Positions 34,574 through 49,374 are shown, numbered from the stretch's first letter. The stretch: 64,000 nucleotides of DNA from Acanthochlamys bracteata (GCA_019914995.1 CM034128.1:3474501-3538500); one strand, 5' to 3'. A program made the numbers and translations. Notes: generated by a model from the letters alone, not told the origin.

Positions 34574-36715
34574 AATGATGGATTTCGAAGAATTCAGTGC
34601 TGGTTTGGGTGGTAATGGATACCCTTTAGACGGTATGCAGAGTCTTGTAATGGTTGCAGTGCATCGATATGTACGAGTAATAGTTGTGGGAAGTTAGATA
34701 GTGAGGATTCATGGTTCTTGGAGCCTTATCAGAAGAATCCGGGGCAAGCTGCAATCTTTTGGCGCATATTGATTGCTGCTAGGGATGAGGGTGGTGCTCT
34801 TCTTTTATTTAGTGGTGGAGAGACTAGGAAGGGTGCTGGTCCGATGAGCGAAGCACAGAATTAAAGCTGTTTCTGGATCCAAAGGCTGGTTTGGTAAGCT
34901 GGTTGTTTTCTTTCATAGAGCTTTGCACGCTTTTGCTCTTTAACCTGTGTGTGTATAGTAATCTTCTGCATAGTCATGCTTCTTCATGTTCTTGTCTTAC
35001 TGTTCAAAAACTCCATATAAACTTGAAATTTGATTAATTTCAGAAAATTAAGTTAGGTCCAAGAGATATGATAGAAGAAGTAAGATGACTAGATTGCATT
35101 TGATTAACTTGGGTAGATGTCTACATTTAAATACGTATATCTATCTGCATTACGTGTTAAAAAAATAAGAAAGAAGATTGGATGAGCATAAGCATGTAAC
35201 TAGTAATGAAATTCCATCAGATCGAATTGGGAGGTTTTTTATTATTTTAAGAGAAGGCCATGATGACTGATTCTAATGAATGGAATATGTTGAACAGGAT
35301 TAATATGTATTTCATGCAGTTGCCCTTAATTAGTCAATTGCATATCATAAGATTAATCAATAAGGTTCATTTTAGTATAATTCTGGTTAGCAGTGTCAAG
35401 CCGCCAAGTTTACCAAGAGATTGAAATTACATCCCTAATAGTAATCACTCCCATGTGTATGTATTGATAGTGGCAGCTTCAGACCCTAATGGAGCTTTCC
35501 TCTTCCGCATCTCTTTTTCATATTAGATAACATTTGGTTGCAATTTCTCTTTCTGGATCCATGTCACAAACTAGTTTTTCCTTTGTTTGGAGTAATCATG
35601 CCTTATGAGTATTTTGCATATGTACACAAAAATAGATATTATTCTAATTATTGATATCATTACGTTTTACTCTTCAGCCTCAAAATGTGGTGTCATTGCA
35701 ATATTCTAGAACGCATGTTTTACTGTATAATAAAGCAATTTTGTTGTTAGCTTTAAATTCTACTTCTTTGTAGGCGAGCAAGATAGTTTGAGGAATAGAC
35801 CATTGACAGAGGAGCATGCTACAGGCAGCTTTGAAAACCTTCTTTTTAGCATATGTTGGTTTTCGTGAGCTTATGGGAATGTGTCCACTGAATATCACTG
35901 TAAGCTTCTGCATTACTTGTGTGTTCTTTGGGCATTTGTCTTGCATGGATTGATCTTTTTCTAGTTACCAAAACATTTAAAGTCCTACAGTAGCCCTTGA
36001 GAATGTTTTAGTTCCTGCACTCATGCAAAAATTGAATAATCCTATTCAGTGTCAAATTATTATTGGCAACTTCTTGAAGCTTTTGTACCATTCTGAAACC
36101 ATCGTTTCTTGGGATGCTAGTCCATGATTAGAAATTCATGAGCCATTTCTGTGATGATGGCACCCTAGTAGAGTTGCTCTTCATTTTTCTCTAGATTTCA
36201 GTATTTATGATATTGCTTCCTCAAGTGGTGATGGAATTTCTTCAGGACCTTCATATATTCATTATTGTTACCTTATACACTCAATGCATTGTTCTTATGG
36301 TAGCTGCCTTCAGGTTTTGAAGATTGTTTTATGAGTATTCAGGTTGTAAGCTACCATTTCAGGGAGGAGAGGTTTGCTGCTTTGCACAGATCAGCAATCG
36401 GATTCCCAGAGGAAAGATTCTTTTATTTTGCTACTGCAGTGTCTCCAACAAGACAGCCAACTAAAGGTGAAGCTGCTGTCAGATGACAATTCAAGGAAGA
36501 CCCTTACGGAATGTTCAACTTCTTTTCACTGCAAGAGGCTCAAGAGGGATCCGTTCCATCGTCCTATCCCTTACCCTAATGGATGCTCTGAGATACGAGA
36601 CTTGTTCAGCTACTGTGGTCCTATACATTCTCCAGAACACTTCCATTGCTTCAGTAGGCTCAAAGCCCTACCAATCTTGATATGCCTGAGCTTGCCAGCC
36701 TCAGGACTGCTATAA
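34574..36715 (+). pseudogene. DUF218 (YdcF-like) domain protein, degraded copy
   Basis: Pieces of one protein appear in order but in different frames. Near 34600: LDGMQSLVMVAVHR. Near 34670-34860: SCGKLDSEDSWFLEPYQKNP, then ALLLFSGGETRKGAGPMSEA. Near 35795-35860: LTEEHATGSFENLLFSIC. Near 36345-36480: VVSYHFREERFAALHRSAIG and FPEERFFYF. Near 36535-36620: RLKRDPFHRPIPYPNGC. These are the hallmark blocks of the plant DUF218 family (the SGGET, SEA, TEEHA-DSFEN and FKEERF-LHRSAIGFPEERF blocks). Breaks include a frame change near 34665, a shortened segment after the GQAA block, a stop right after SEAQN, a frame change after LLFSIC and a stop near 36485. Five independent lesions make function very unlikely. 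Boundaries are approximate. Confidence 0.78.
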
Positions 36716-37140
36716 AAAGATTTATTTATTTTTTTTCCTTTCTTCCTGACTTGTAATCTTGTAGTTGATGTAAGTAAAAGCATTATTCATTGTTGGTGAT
36801 AAGAAAGACAATGTAGAAATGGAGCTGCTCCATTGCAGCAATATACAACTTGTTCTGGACCGTCAGATTTCAACCATCACCCATGTACTAATTTAATTCC
36901 AACCAAGTGAAACATGTTCCTTGGTATTTGACCTATTGGTGACCAACTACTCGTCGCTACTGGTTGCGATTTAGTTGACAAGTTCATAAACACTACACTA
37001 TCGTTCTTCCTGCTCAGGGTTTTGGGTTTCTTTTCACTGCCGGCGGTTGAACGAAAACCAAAACAAAATTGAAGGATTTCTCCTTCTTCAATTCCAATCA
37101 ACACCATTGATTAAATCTCTGGAAAGTTTTTCTGATCGCC

Positions 37141-40100
37141 ATGTGGTTTCTTTGCGTGTTCTACCACCGTCTGCTTGACTACCGCCGACCAGAAGTGGAA
37201 GCGCTTGCTGAACTCTTCGCCACGTTCTCCAGCGACAGGAGTTTACCAAATATGAAACGATCACTTGAGTGGAAGCTTCCGGAGAACCACCACCCTGATT
37301 CTCCGTTTCACTTCGTAGACCTGCCGTCTGAAGAAATCGCCTCTAAAATCGCCAACCGGAGTAAGTTATTCGTCTTGTCAAAAATTTTTGTTGTTTTTTC
37401 GTTGTTCTCTGATTCATATTTTCTCGCTTGATCTGTTTTGAGGTTAAAGTTTGAAGCTTTTGAGCTTTGAAGGCGTCTTATGGTAATGTGTTGTCTTTGA
37501 TGCTAATTGATGACTGTGGATAGCTTCTAGTGTTACTTTTTCTTAAAACAATTGTTAGTTATTTTGGTGATGCATATTAGTTGAAGGGAGTTCGTATGCT
37601 TCTTTGCTTTTTCTCTTCTGTGCAATATGGTCCTATTGCCTTCTGTATGTAAGTAGATGAATAAATTGATGAAATTAGCTGGTGGGTATTGTTTCATGGT
37701 AGGTGGAAGATCAAGCTTGGACATATAGCATGTAGATTGTATGATGCTATAAGATAACAAGAGTGCACTTTTCGGTCGGATAAAGTGTTGAATTACATGC
37801 TTGCAGGTTTACTTGTGAAGGGAATGTATGAACTTTGGGGAGAAGGGAGTAGCTACGAAGAACTTGAAATGGGAATTAAAGATTATCCAGATGAACGGAA
37901 GTTGCCATATTTAACATCTGATAGCACATTCAAGATTGTCGTGGATACCTTTGGGAAAGTTATTAGCTTCCAAGAGCAAAATGAACGCATACAAGGACTA
38001 ACCTACATACCATTCAAGGTATATCTCTTCTTTGTCGTCTTTTATTTTTACTTTACCTTTTTTTTTCTTTTATGGGGATGGGGGGGAAGTACATAATGCT
38101 TGTTAGTAAGTTCATGGATAATTTATTACTTGCGGGTTATTCATGTAAGGAAAAGACTTTTTTGCTGCATATTGCACACGTTTTGGTTTGATTTCATTTA
38201 GCACGAGATATTGGGGATTGCAAGAGCTTAGGTGCTCTTTGGCAAGAGCCTACATGGTCCTTTTTAATATCAATCTAAATTAGAAATGGCTTTAGTTGAG
38301 TATTGTTGGTCGCACTTTTTTCTTTTAAGGAACATCTTGACATGCACAAATTGCTGTCTTTAGTGTGTCCAACTTTCAGTATGATCCCTTAAATACCCTT
38401 GCTGTTGCTTTTCCTAAAGAATATCTATCCTTTCTAGGGTCATGTCAATTTACGAAATCCCGATTACAAATTCTATCTCATAGAGACGGATGATTATGGA
38501 GAAAACAATGGCCTTCCACCAGTTGTCCAAAAGAGGATCTTTTTTGGACGAGAAGTTGGAGCAGCGGATAGGAAGCTAGTGCCGACCTATCAATTAAAAA
38601 GTCGCAAGTACTTAGGCCCTACTGCGATGGATGCTGAAATGGCCTTTCTGATGGTGAATCAGGGTTTGGCAACTGCAGGAAAGCTTGTCTATGATCCGTT
38701 TGTTGGGACCGGGAGTGTTCTTGTTGCTGCTGCACATTTCGGAGCAATGACTATGGTTTGTTGTTGTTCAGAGATTTATCTTCTTTCTTTAAGAAGTAAT
38801 TTTTCTTTACTCTTTTGACATAATGTTTCTCGAAGAGCTTCTGATTTATGTTTCTCAGGGTGCAGATATTGACATAAGGGTGGTTCGTGATGGCCGTGGT
38901 CCAGATTGCAATGTTTGGGCCAACTTCAAACAGGTGCTATTTTGAACCAGTAATTACCATAATTACCCAGGGCTTCAGATATTCTTTTAAGTACTACCAG
39001 CACAAAATAGTTTAAAAAGGAACCTACAAGTGGAAGATTTGATTTGCCAGATTTGCTAATTGTCCCGCTCAATCTTATTTTGTCGAGATTTTCCTAATTC
39101 TGGAATCAACTTAATCATTCTAGGACAGATCTTAAACCTTTCAAAGCCTTCTATAGAGTCCTACTTTTGCAGACCTCCAGTAGGCACTCCTAGGAAGTCC
39201 TACTAAGCTAACAAAATTTTGAAAGGCTGAATTGCAGTTAGAAGTTGTGTTGCCACTGTTCTAAAACTTGCGTCAATATCTCATCCTGTAGTGAACCACA
39301 ACCAAAATGCATGAATGCATATGTGCTTAGGTTCTTACCTTTGTTGAATACAATCTGATTAAAATTGCTGAGTATATCGATCTTTAGGTGGTTGCTTAAC
39401 AGCTTGGACGTTCTGAGATTATTTGACAGCTATATTAGAGGCGATGCCCAGTTAGACATGATTCTGGGCTGCAATGGTTCTTCCATTACTTAACATGATT
39501 CTTTTACTCAATTTTCTGCAGTATAATCTTCCAATGCCAATTTGCTTATTGAGAGCAGACAACAACATGCCTCCTTGGAGGTCTGGACTGAAAGAGGTAG
39601 ATCTTTCATCTTATCTTTATTATTGTGATAAAATCATTTGTCGTCTGCCTTTACTCTGTTAAGGTGTTCACTTGAATCATTCAGTTTACAGTCATATGCA
39701 TCACTCATCTCTTTAGCGACTAACAAACGATCAGTTGTCTGGTAGTGAAGCAGTTCTGCCGAATGAATATACATTAGTGCCATTAGTAATCCACTGTAAT
39801 CATGTTCTTGTTATTTCTTTTGAATCGTTAATATTTCTGGCTCAAGTGTCAGCGCATTAAGATAATAGAAATCCTCATGATTTATGGTTCTACTGACTGT
39901 CTATTTGTATATAAAGAGGTCTATGATGAGTCTGTTTATTAAACATGCAGTAAACATAATAGTATTCAGTCTGACAGTATGTTCACTGAAATTTTACTAA
40001 TGGCCATACAAGTGATAGGGGATAGTACTCTACTACTGTCTTCAAATTACTTTTTTCTCATAATGCTTCTGCATTAGTGTTCCTAATGTTTTTCATATAT

Positions 40101-40902
40101 CTGACGGTAATACTGAATTCATTAAGGTCAGTGAATGCAAAGGTGCTTCTTAAGAAAGATCCCTCATTTGATTTCTATGGTTTTTTCTAAAAATATTTAG
40201 TTGCTCGCCACTTTATACCTTTTGAGTTGTATTTGGACTATGAGAGCTCCAGCCACTTATCCTTTTGTCAGAAGTTGCTTTACATTACTCTGCAAATTCT
40301 CAGCCTTATCTGCCTCTTTTATTGATGTCTCTTGTTGTTATGCCCAGATCTTTGATGCTATAATTTGCGATCCACCTTATGGAGTCCGTGCTGGTGGAAG
40401 GAAGTCTGGTGGCCGGAAATTGCTCAAGGGCACTGTGGAGCCTTATACGGTTCCAGACGAGAAACGAGTTGATCATATACCTTCAACAGCACCTTATAGC
40501 TTGGTTGAGTGTGTGCATGACCTTCTAGACCTTGCTGCTAGGATGCTTGTTATGGGCGGAAGACTTGTATTCTTCTACCCTGTTTTGAGGGAGGATGGCT
40601 TCACAAACACTGAATTTCCTGAGCACCCATGTTTCACCTTAGTTGCTTCTTCTGAGCAGATCCTTAGCCTACGGTATAGCCGTTGCTTACTGACCATGGT
40701 GAAAACAGGCTGCTATACAGAAGAGATTGAAGAATTAGCAAGGAAGAAGCATCGTGAGTTCAAGGAGAACCATCTCAAATGGTTAGAAGAAGGTACCTTC
40801 CACTCTGCCGTATTCAGTCCACCAGAGAACCAAACTGACTCGGATGAGAAATATAAGTTTGATAGAGATCCAAAACCAAAGTATCGAGGGAAGTACGTGT
40901 AG
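37141..40902 (+). CDS. TRM11: tRNA (guanine(10)-N2)-methyltransferase, TRM11/TRMT11 family
   Basis: Six exons: 37141-37360, 37807-38018, 38438-38755, 38859-38933, 39522-39596 and 40348-40902. All are GT-AG with frames that join cleanly, giving 484 residues. The N-terminal half holds the THUMP-like region (from MWFLCVFYHRLLDYRRPEVE to about FKGHVNLRNPDYKFYLIET). The Rossmann-fold methyltransferase has motif I DPFVGTGS (230-237) and the catalytic DPPY (308-311, IICDPPYGVRAGG). This DPPY tetrapeptide is typical of exocyclic amino-group N-methyltransferases. TRM11 methylates G10 of several cytosolic tRNAs and works with the small zinc-finger protein TRM112. Length and motif order match eukaryotic TRM11 (Arabidopsis At3g26410). 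It is intact although flanked by pseudogenes on both sides. Confidence 0.93.
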
Positions 40903-42252
40903 AAGAAGATGATGACCTGCGGTTGCTCTAGATCTTCGATCTTAAATGACAGGTTATATCTATTACGTATGAGAATCAGAGATTGCTAACCACATCCTAT
41001 CTGCATGACAATTGATATTGGATCGATCAGAAGCTATAATGTAGCTTGGATTGTTAGTTGCATAGTTATGCTTTAGAATTGACGTACTCTTTTGGAACAA
41101 GATTTTCAAGGAATCAAATACCACAGCTCGTCTTCTCCTGATCCTTAAATTGTATGAATATATAATTTTGCAGAGCAAGATTTTTTTTGGGCACTAATTA
41201 TCATAGGCACTTTGTTAATGGGTAGTACTTCTACTATCGATTAGCCTTCTCGCGAGCTGTCATTCCCTTTGACGAGGTCTAACTTAATTGATCATTGTTA
41301 GACATTGCGTATCTATCACTGGCAGCAGAACCTTTTGTCGGATTATTATTTGGGGATGATACTTGTTCACAGCCGTTTAGATGAAAAAAATCAGGTAATT
41401 CTTTTGTGACAATCTATAATTTAATTTTAATTAATGGCGAACCACACAAAGAATAGCAATTTTCTTATCAATACTAACAGTAGTTGCTTTTTTAACTGTT
41501 TTCATAATCTCACATTTCTTTGGAGATATAAATAGTACCGGCTAGGAGTTACCCAGCCTGATTTTAGTTATAATTAAAGCAAAAATAAAAAAAAACAGAG
41601 CCATCAGGAACCGTTGTTATTCCACAATGGCGCAATTAGAGAGCCAAATTACGGTCCACATCGTAGTCAGGCCGTTGTCATAGCCCACACAACAAGGGCC
41701 ACTATATTTTATCAAACCCAATCCAAGACTGATAAATAGCAAGCTAAACACAACATTAGGAAAACATGACCAAGGGTGCGTTCGTTTGGTTTTAGAAATG
41801 AGTTGTTTGAAAGTAAGTTTTTAAAAATAAACTATTAAAAATAGTATCGTTGAAAGTAATATATTTTTTATATTAAAAAATAAATTAAAATAATTTTTTA
41901 TATTTTTTTTATAATAAAAATGAATAAAAATAATTTTTTGGTAGAAAAAAAATGATTTCGGTGTGCGCACGCTAACTCACATCAAAAGAAGGACAAGAAA
42001 GAAAGAAAAGGGTACATAGGAAAAAAATTGGGTTCGTAGATTTCTGTCAGTACAGTTAAATAGATCAGAGTGGCGAATGACTTGTGTTTCCTCATCAAAG
42101 CCAACAACTACTATTCACATCTCATCCAAACAAAAGAAACCAAAAAAAGTCCATATCAAATTGACAAGTCACACGAGCCACTACCCTAAAACCCTTCCCT
42201 TCAACAATTCCTGCGACCGAAAATATTTCACAGAGAGAGGACTAGACCAGAG
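40903..42252. other. Intergenic; one-sided MITE-like sequence
   Basis: 3' flank of TRM11 and upstream flank of the OSGEP copy. At about 41775 AAGGGTGCGTTCGTTTGG followed by an AT-rich block (to about 41960) looks like the left end of the Tourist-like MITE family in this window. No matching right end was found. The old promoter of the OSGEP copy presumably lies before 42253. Confidence 0.4.
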
Positions 42253-44027
<1,775 letters not shown>

Positions 44028-45147
44028 AGGTAAAGCTACATCACTAATCCACTTTCAACATATTTTCTTATGCTTGGATTCTCATTAATATGTTTTGGAT
44101 GCTGGTTTCCTTCATAATAGATTGGACTTGATGGTAACTTCTGTCAACTTATACTGTTTTTCAACACCACCTGATCGTTGAATAACTCTATCCATGTATT
44201 TAAAAAATTTTCTTGGACCAGTATGTATCTTACATAATAAGTAACTCTTTTAATAACCAGCATTTAGATTTGTGACTGTTGATGGCATTTATAATGCAGG
44301 ACCATGTACTTGAGATGACATCTGTATTGTCTTGGCATGAGGTCTTAGGGGCATTTAGCATTATTGCGGTTCTAAAGATTTTGAGGGAGAGAGAATCTTA
44401 ATTTAGGGAATTGCCAGTCTGCATGACAGCTTGAGGGAGAGATTTGGTAGTCAGATTCCTTCTGTATGTTTGCCTTAGAACTTGGAACGAATTATATCTC
44501 AAGCTTCTTCATTTATATATGTAAATTTTTATGGCAGCTTGATGTGGATAGATACTAAGTGTTTAATTGTTTAACTGTCTACCACTTAGTTGTAAGCTAA
44601 TGCAATTGTGTTTGTAATAATGCAGGCTTAGCATAGCATGCTCCAGAATGCCATTCCTTGTGAGAAGCAATACTTGTTTATTCAAGAAGTTTAACAGATT
44701 CCCCCTATATGTATACAAAGCAGTTGATTATTGAATTGAATGTACACTTGTATGCATCTTTCTTGCTGATGCCTCTATGATGTAATTCCTTCTTAGCTTT
44801 CTTTTTAATATGTTCATTCTATGCTTGTAATATTAGCACCTTGATGGATGAATATCCTTACGGAGTAGAAAATTTTTCTTCAATGACAGCTTTTGTGTGA
44901 AGTGTTTAATTTATGCGAGTAAGGGTTGTAACGAAAGCCATCACTCGTCAGCAATGTTTTATATGAGTAGGGTCATATTCGTGTCAATCTGGTTGTTCGT
45001 AGGCCGTCTATGTTGAACTCGATGAGATGACGTAATTCTGGACTTCGTATAAAATAGTTCCTCCTTAGTTCATGGATTTGATAATGATGAGAAAATAGTT
45101 TTGATCTATGTGGCAAACCTTTTTTTCTGTGTTCTTAACTTTAGCAG
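44028..45147. other. Intergenic, no gene seen
   Basis: Lies between the OSGEP and Aurora kinase copies. The first few hundred bases may be old 3' UTR. No open frame of interest and no transposon ends were noticed. Confidence 0.45.
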
Positions 45148-46994
45148 ACAGCCTCCAACGCAGCAAGTGTAGATAAAAGGTGAGCTCTCAATGATTTTGA
45201 CATTGGAAAGCCTCTTGGAAGGGGGAAGTTTGGCCATGTCTATCTAGCCCGAGAGAAAAGGGTATGAACTCCTTACTCAACTTTATGAAAATTTGAGAAT
45301 AGGGAAGAATTTTCAGCTTATGGTTAAACATATGTAATGCAGTACCCTAGGAACTTCCATTGACGACATTTAATATGTGAGCTTGATTGCATGCTCTTAT
45401 GCTTCATATTTTTTGTTCTAACCACATTGTAGCCCTAAAAGTTCTTTTCAAGAGCCAACTGAAGCAGGCTCAGGTTGACCGCCAGTTGCGCCGTGAAGTA
45501 GAAATTCAGAGCCACCTACGGCACCCAAATATCTTGCGACTTTATGGCTATTTCTATGACCAGGTTTGATACCATCTGCTAGTTTTGCATCCATATTCCT
45601 TTCTTAGTTAGTAGTATGAGTAAGAAAAGTGCTTAAATATGCTGTGTAGCAGACACGTGTTTACTTGATACTAGAGTATGCAGCAAAGGGTGAGCTTTAC
45701 AAGGAATTGCAAAAGTGCAAGTACTTCAGTGAGCGGCTGCTACTGTGAGTCTTTCAACCTAATTAAGTTGTTCTTAAAGAATCAATTTGTTTAGTGCTTC
45801 AAATTAGTCATTATGAAAGCTTCTATAAGCATTCAATTAATGCATTGTGCTTCGGTGATCCAGTACATCTCACAATGGCATACACAGAGATATTAAACCT
45901 GAAAACCTTCTTATCGGTCTCCAGGTAATTTAGGTCTTTACTGCTGGTTAAACTGAAAAACATATCGTCTGTACTCGTGTGACAGGGGTAAGACAGGGTG
46001 AGTTGAAGATTGCAGATTGTGGATGGTCAGTGCACACATTCAACAGACGAAAAACCATGTGTGGCACATTGGACTACTTGCCAGCTGAGATGGGTATGCA
46101 ACTTATGTCCGTCTCCCTTTCTTTCCATTATTATAACTCCATGTTTTTTATACTTATGTTTTCATTTCAGTGGAACATGTGGAACATGATGCTACTGCTG
46201 ACATTTGGAGTTTGAGCGGCTTGTGCTATGAGTTTCTCTATGGGTGCCCCTTTTTAGGAAAAGGAGCACTCTGACACAACCAGAAGGTAGTTTTTTTTTT
46301 TTGTCATTAGTTGTTAAGGTGAAAATGCATGTTTGAGAGTTATAAGTGAAATTGTTATCAAACGGTTTTCTGTTATTACTAAAAAGGAGCACTCTGACAC
46401 ATACAGAAGGTAGTTTTTTTTGTCATTGGTTGTTAAGGTGAAAATGTATGTTTGAGAGTTAAAGGTGAAATTGTTGTCACAACAGTTTTCTGTTATCACT
46501 ACTGATTCTTTTTTATAATGGCCGCTCCCCAAGCTATAGAGTTCAAGTCATTTGAAGGATAGAATATACTCCATGTCCCAAAAGAAAAAAACCATGTTGG
46601 TCCCTTAAATTTATTTTAGCCATTCTAAACAGATAACTGATGAGTTCTCTTTTAAATATGATGTTGACCTGAACTAAGTGAATGGTGATATTTGATATGA
46701 TATCTTGTTTTGTTTATGACATTTAACCAATGACCTTCCATTAAAAGCAAAAGTTGGCTGTTTTCATTTACTCTTTGAGCACTTCAAACACATACTTGTT
46801 ATGAGTGAGTTTATTTTTAGAAACGGAGTTACTCTAAACTGTTACTTTAAGAGCTACAAATCTGTTGCTCCATCTTTTGGTTGTTTATCATATTGTTTTA
46901 ACTGATTGCCTTGATATATAGGATAATCAAAGTTGATTTCAAATTCCCTCCAAAGCCAGTTGTCTCTTCTGCAGCGAAAGATCTCATTAGCCAG
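45148..46994 (+). pseudogene. Aurora kinase (plant AUR1/2-like), degraded copy
   Basis: Exon-like pieces in order: LNDFDIGKPLGRGKFGHVYL (to 45261), [20 protein letters not shown] and [14 protein letters not shown] (to 45563). Then VYLILEYAAKGELYKELQKC (about 45655-45745), IHRDIKPENLLIG (about 45880-45925), [18 protein letters not shown] and [12 protein letters not shown] (about 45990-46093). The last are ADIWSL and VDFKFPPKPVVSSAAKDLIS (to 46994). This is the plant Aurora kinase catalytic domain. Lesions: TGG to TGA stop just before LNDFD, loss of bases after YFSER, internal deletion of the segment before HRD, DFG changed to DCG (46015-46023), frame change after ADIWSL, and no final exon. Introns are kept. 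Aurora kinases drive mitosis and cytokinesis, so functional copies should exist elsewhere. Confidence 0.85.
46258..46502 (+). repeat. Tandem duplication of an Aurora exon end plus intron start
   Basis: Two copies with a period of 123 bp: GGAGCACTCTGACAC starts at 46263 and again at 46386. Each copy carries the end of the KEHSDT-RR exon (first copy ACAACCAGAAG, second ACATACAGAAG), the donor GTAG, a T-tract and the same intron sequence (GTTAAGGTGAAAATG-ATGTTTGAGAGTTA). The copies have since diverged at several positions. Confidence 0.85.
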
Positions 46995-49370
46995 GTAAAT
47001 CATCATCAAATAGGTACTGTGATATAGTATGGGCATGCATAGACCATAGTACCTTCCTAGCTGTTATGCAGCTTATCACCTAAATGTTTTACTCTGCAAA
47101 ACGTATTCTTTACCAAGCCACAAATAAAACCTTTATCAAGCCAAGTTGCAGGTTGGTAGACAAATTAATAAAAATCTTAGCCTACAAACCATATCAATAA
47201 TTACAACAATCTCTTCAAGAAACAAAAGGCTGATCTTTTTGATGTTACAGCACAAAGATGAGCACTGAGAGACTTTGGCCAACAGTAAAAACGTTTATTT
47301 GATAATGGCGGTTTTCTAAAGCTTAAAAAAATGAATAGTAACTTAAAATAGAAAAAAGCATTTTATTTCAGATAAATTCACAAAATAATATTTAAATAAT
47401 ATATTCTTTCTACCTTCTAAATTTTACCATCTATCTTGTTCAGACGCGACGCTAGTTTATCTTCATACCCCTGCGTCCTGCCTTCCCTATCGTGATCTCC
47501 TTTGAATCCTCTCTTCTATCTGCTTTAATCATCGATGCAAATTTAAAAAATTTGCATTGATTTCTTAGATCTTGTCGTAGATTTAATAGTGTTCGATCTA
47601 GTAGGTTTTTCTTTTTCTCTCTCATATATTAGTTTAGGTATGCTTCGATTTTTATTAGAATTGTTGTTTCTTTATTTGACGGAAGAATTTTGAGTGATTT
47701 TTTAACTATTGTTTTGAATAAGAATTTTTTTGTGAGTATTTTTGTGTTTTGAGCACGATCTACTGTTCCAATTTTTTTTCTTATTTGTGATATATATGAT
47801 GCTATATTGTAATTATGATATAGAAATGGTATTCTTTGTTGTGATCAGATATGTCGACAGTTTATCTAAATCTCTTGTTTACGTAATTGCAGTTAAATGA
47901 ATCCGTCGAATAGTGTCGATGAAGAAAGCAGAGATAAAAGTGAAGAAGAATGGACGGAACTATAGTATTCAAAATTGATGTATTATGAAGAATTTGTACT
48001 TAAACGTCCTTGCCAAGAGTTGTCGACTCACGCTTCTATGTTAAAAGATATTCATTATATGATACAGTTAATGCAAAAAACGAACAAAGATGCGGAGGCT
48101 AGATCCTCAGTTCCTACTGTGGAACATGCATGGAAGTATTGAAGAATATTTCGAATTTAAAGTTCTGAAGATGAGAATTTCGTCAACTTTATAATCTAGA
48201 GAATTAAATTGCTATTAAATAGTTCATCAACATAGTGAAAATAACACATATACAAAGTGCTTGTTATTTTCACCCTTACAACTCATTTTTTCTATTATAA
48301 AATCACTTCAAGCTCTTTTTTAGTTGTACAAATTAGAATACAATAAATCATTTTTAGTTCACCTCTTTCTACAAAAGAATATACAAATTAAATCTATTTC
48401 TAACAATACCATTTTTAATAACTCATTTTTAGTAACTTACATTGTTATAATTCATTTCTAACTTTTAGTTCACCTTTTTTTACAAAAGAACACACAAATT
48501 AAATATATTTCTAACAATATTATTCTCAATAACTCACTTTCAGTAACTTATTTTTTAATAATTCATTTCCAACTCAAAAAAAAAAAATCCAAAGCCTCTT
48601 CTCTTCTCTTCAATCTTAGCTCTTTATCAATATACAGAGAATAGACCAGTGACCACAATAATTAGTTAGAACATCGATACACATGTAAACAAGAATATGA
48701 AATTTTAAATTTCAATTTTCTCGACAAAATATTAAAATGAAAAGAGAGTTTTTGTTTATCACATATGTATAAAATAAGTTTAAGAATATATGAAATTTTG
48801 ATCGTAATTATGATCATAATTGACAGATCTGAATCGAATGTTGATATAGATTGCGGTTCGAATCGACGGATCTCTAATTGACATGGCAGATTAACCGATC
48901 GACCTGCTAGATCAACTGTTGAGTAGTGGTTTGTTAACTTCAATTATTTCAGACTTTTCACTTAACAGTTATTTTAATAACAACCATTAATAAATAATGA
49001 AACAAAATATCTACATAGTGCCACAGTACAAGTTACGACACAATAACAATCATGACCATCAACAACTACAGCCATATACTCAAACCATACACTCCTCCAA
49101 ACAGTCATCTGGACAAGCATCCAGACAGCTATTACAGCCATCAAGATAGTCCAGAACCAATACTTATTTAAAATGTCAGAATTCAAAATTCAAATACATT
49201 TAACATAGCAACAAAAGTATATTAACACTGGTAAAATTTAAAAAAGAAAGTTATATTAACACTCGTAATCGTGAAATTGTTAAATCGCGATCTTACTAAA
49301 GATTTTATATGATCCTGTTTCGAGGGTTTGTTTTTAATTAATAGACATGGGGGTGTTTTGTGCACAATTG
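46995..49370. other. Intergenic, repeat-rich, with a possible Harbinger-type relic
   Basis: No intact gene. At 47895-48140 a broken frame reads YYEEFVLKRPCQELSTHASM and DIHYMIQLMQ, resembling the N-terminal wording of plant HARBI1-like nucleases (YYE-V-K-PC), but it is interrupted by stops. A 111-bp tandem repeat lies at 48356-48580. The remainder is AT-rich. Confidence 0.35.
48356..48580 (+). repeat. 111-bp tandem repeat, two copies
   Basis: The word AGTTCACC-TTTTACAAAAGAA begins at about 48356 and again at about 48467. Both copies continue with ACACAAATTAAAT or ATACAAATTAAAT, TTTCTAACAATA, AATAACTCA-TTT-AGTAACTTA and ATAATTCATTTC. The copies are diverged and AT-rich. Their origin is unknown. 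Confidence 0.7.
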
Positions 49371-49374
49371 CCTA

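Noticed and set aside
41774-41960. Possible MITE starting AAGGGTGCGTTCGTTTGG
   Set aside because: Only a left end is visible; no right inverted repeat or target duplication found.
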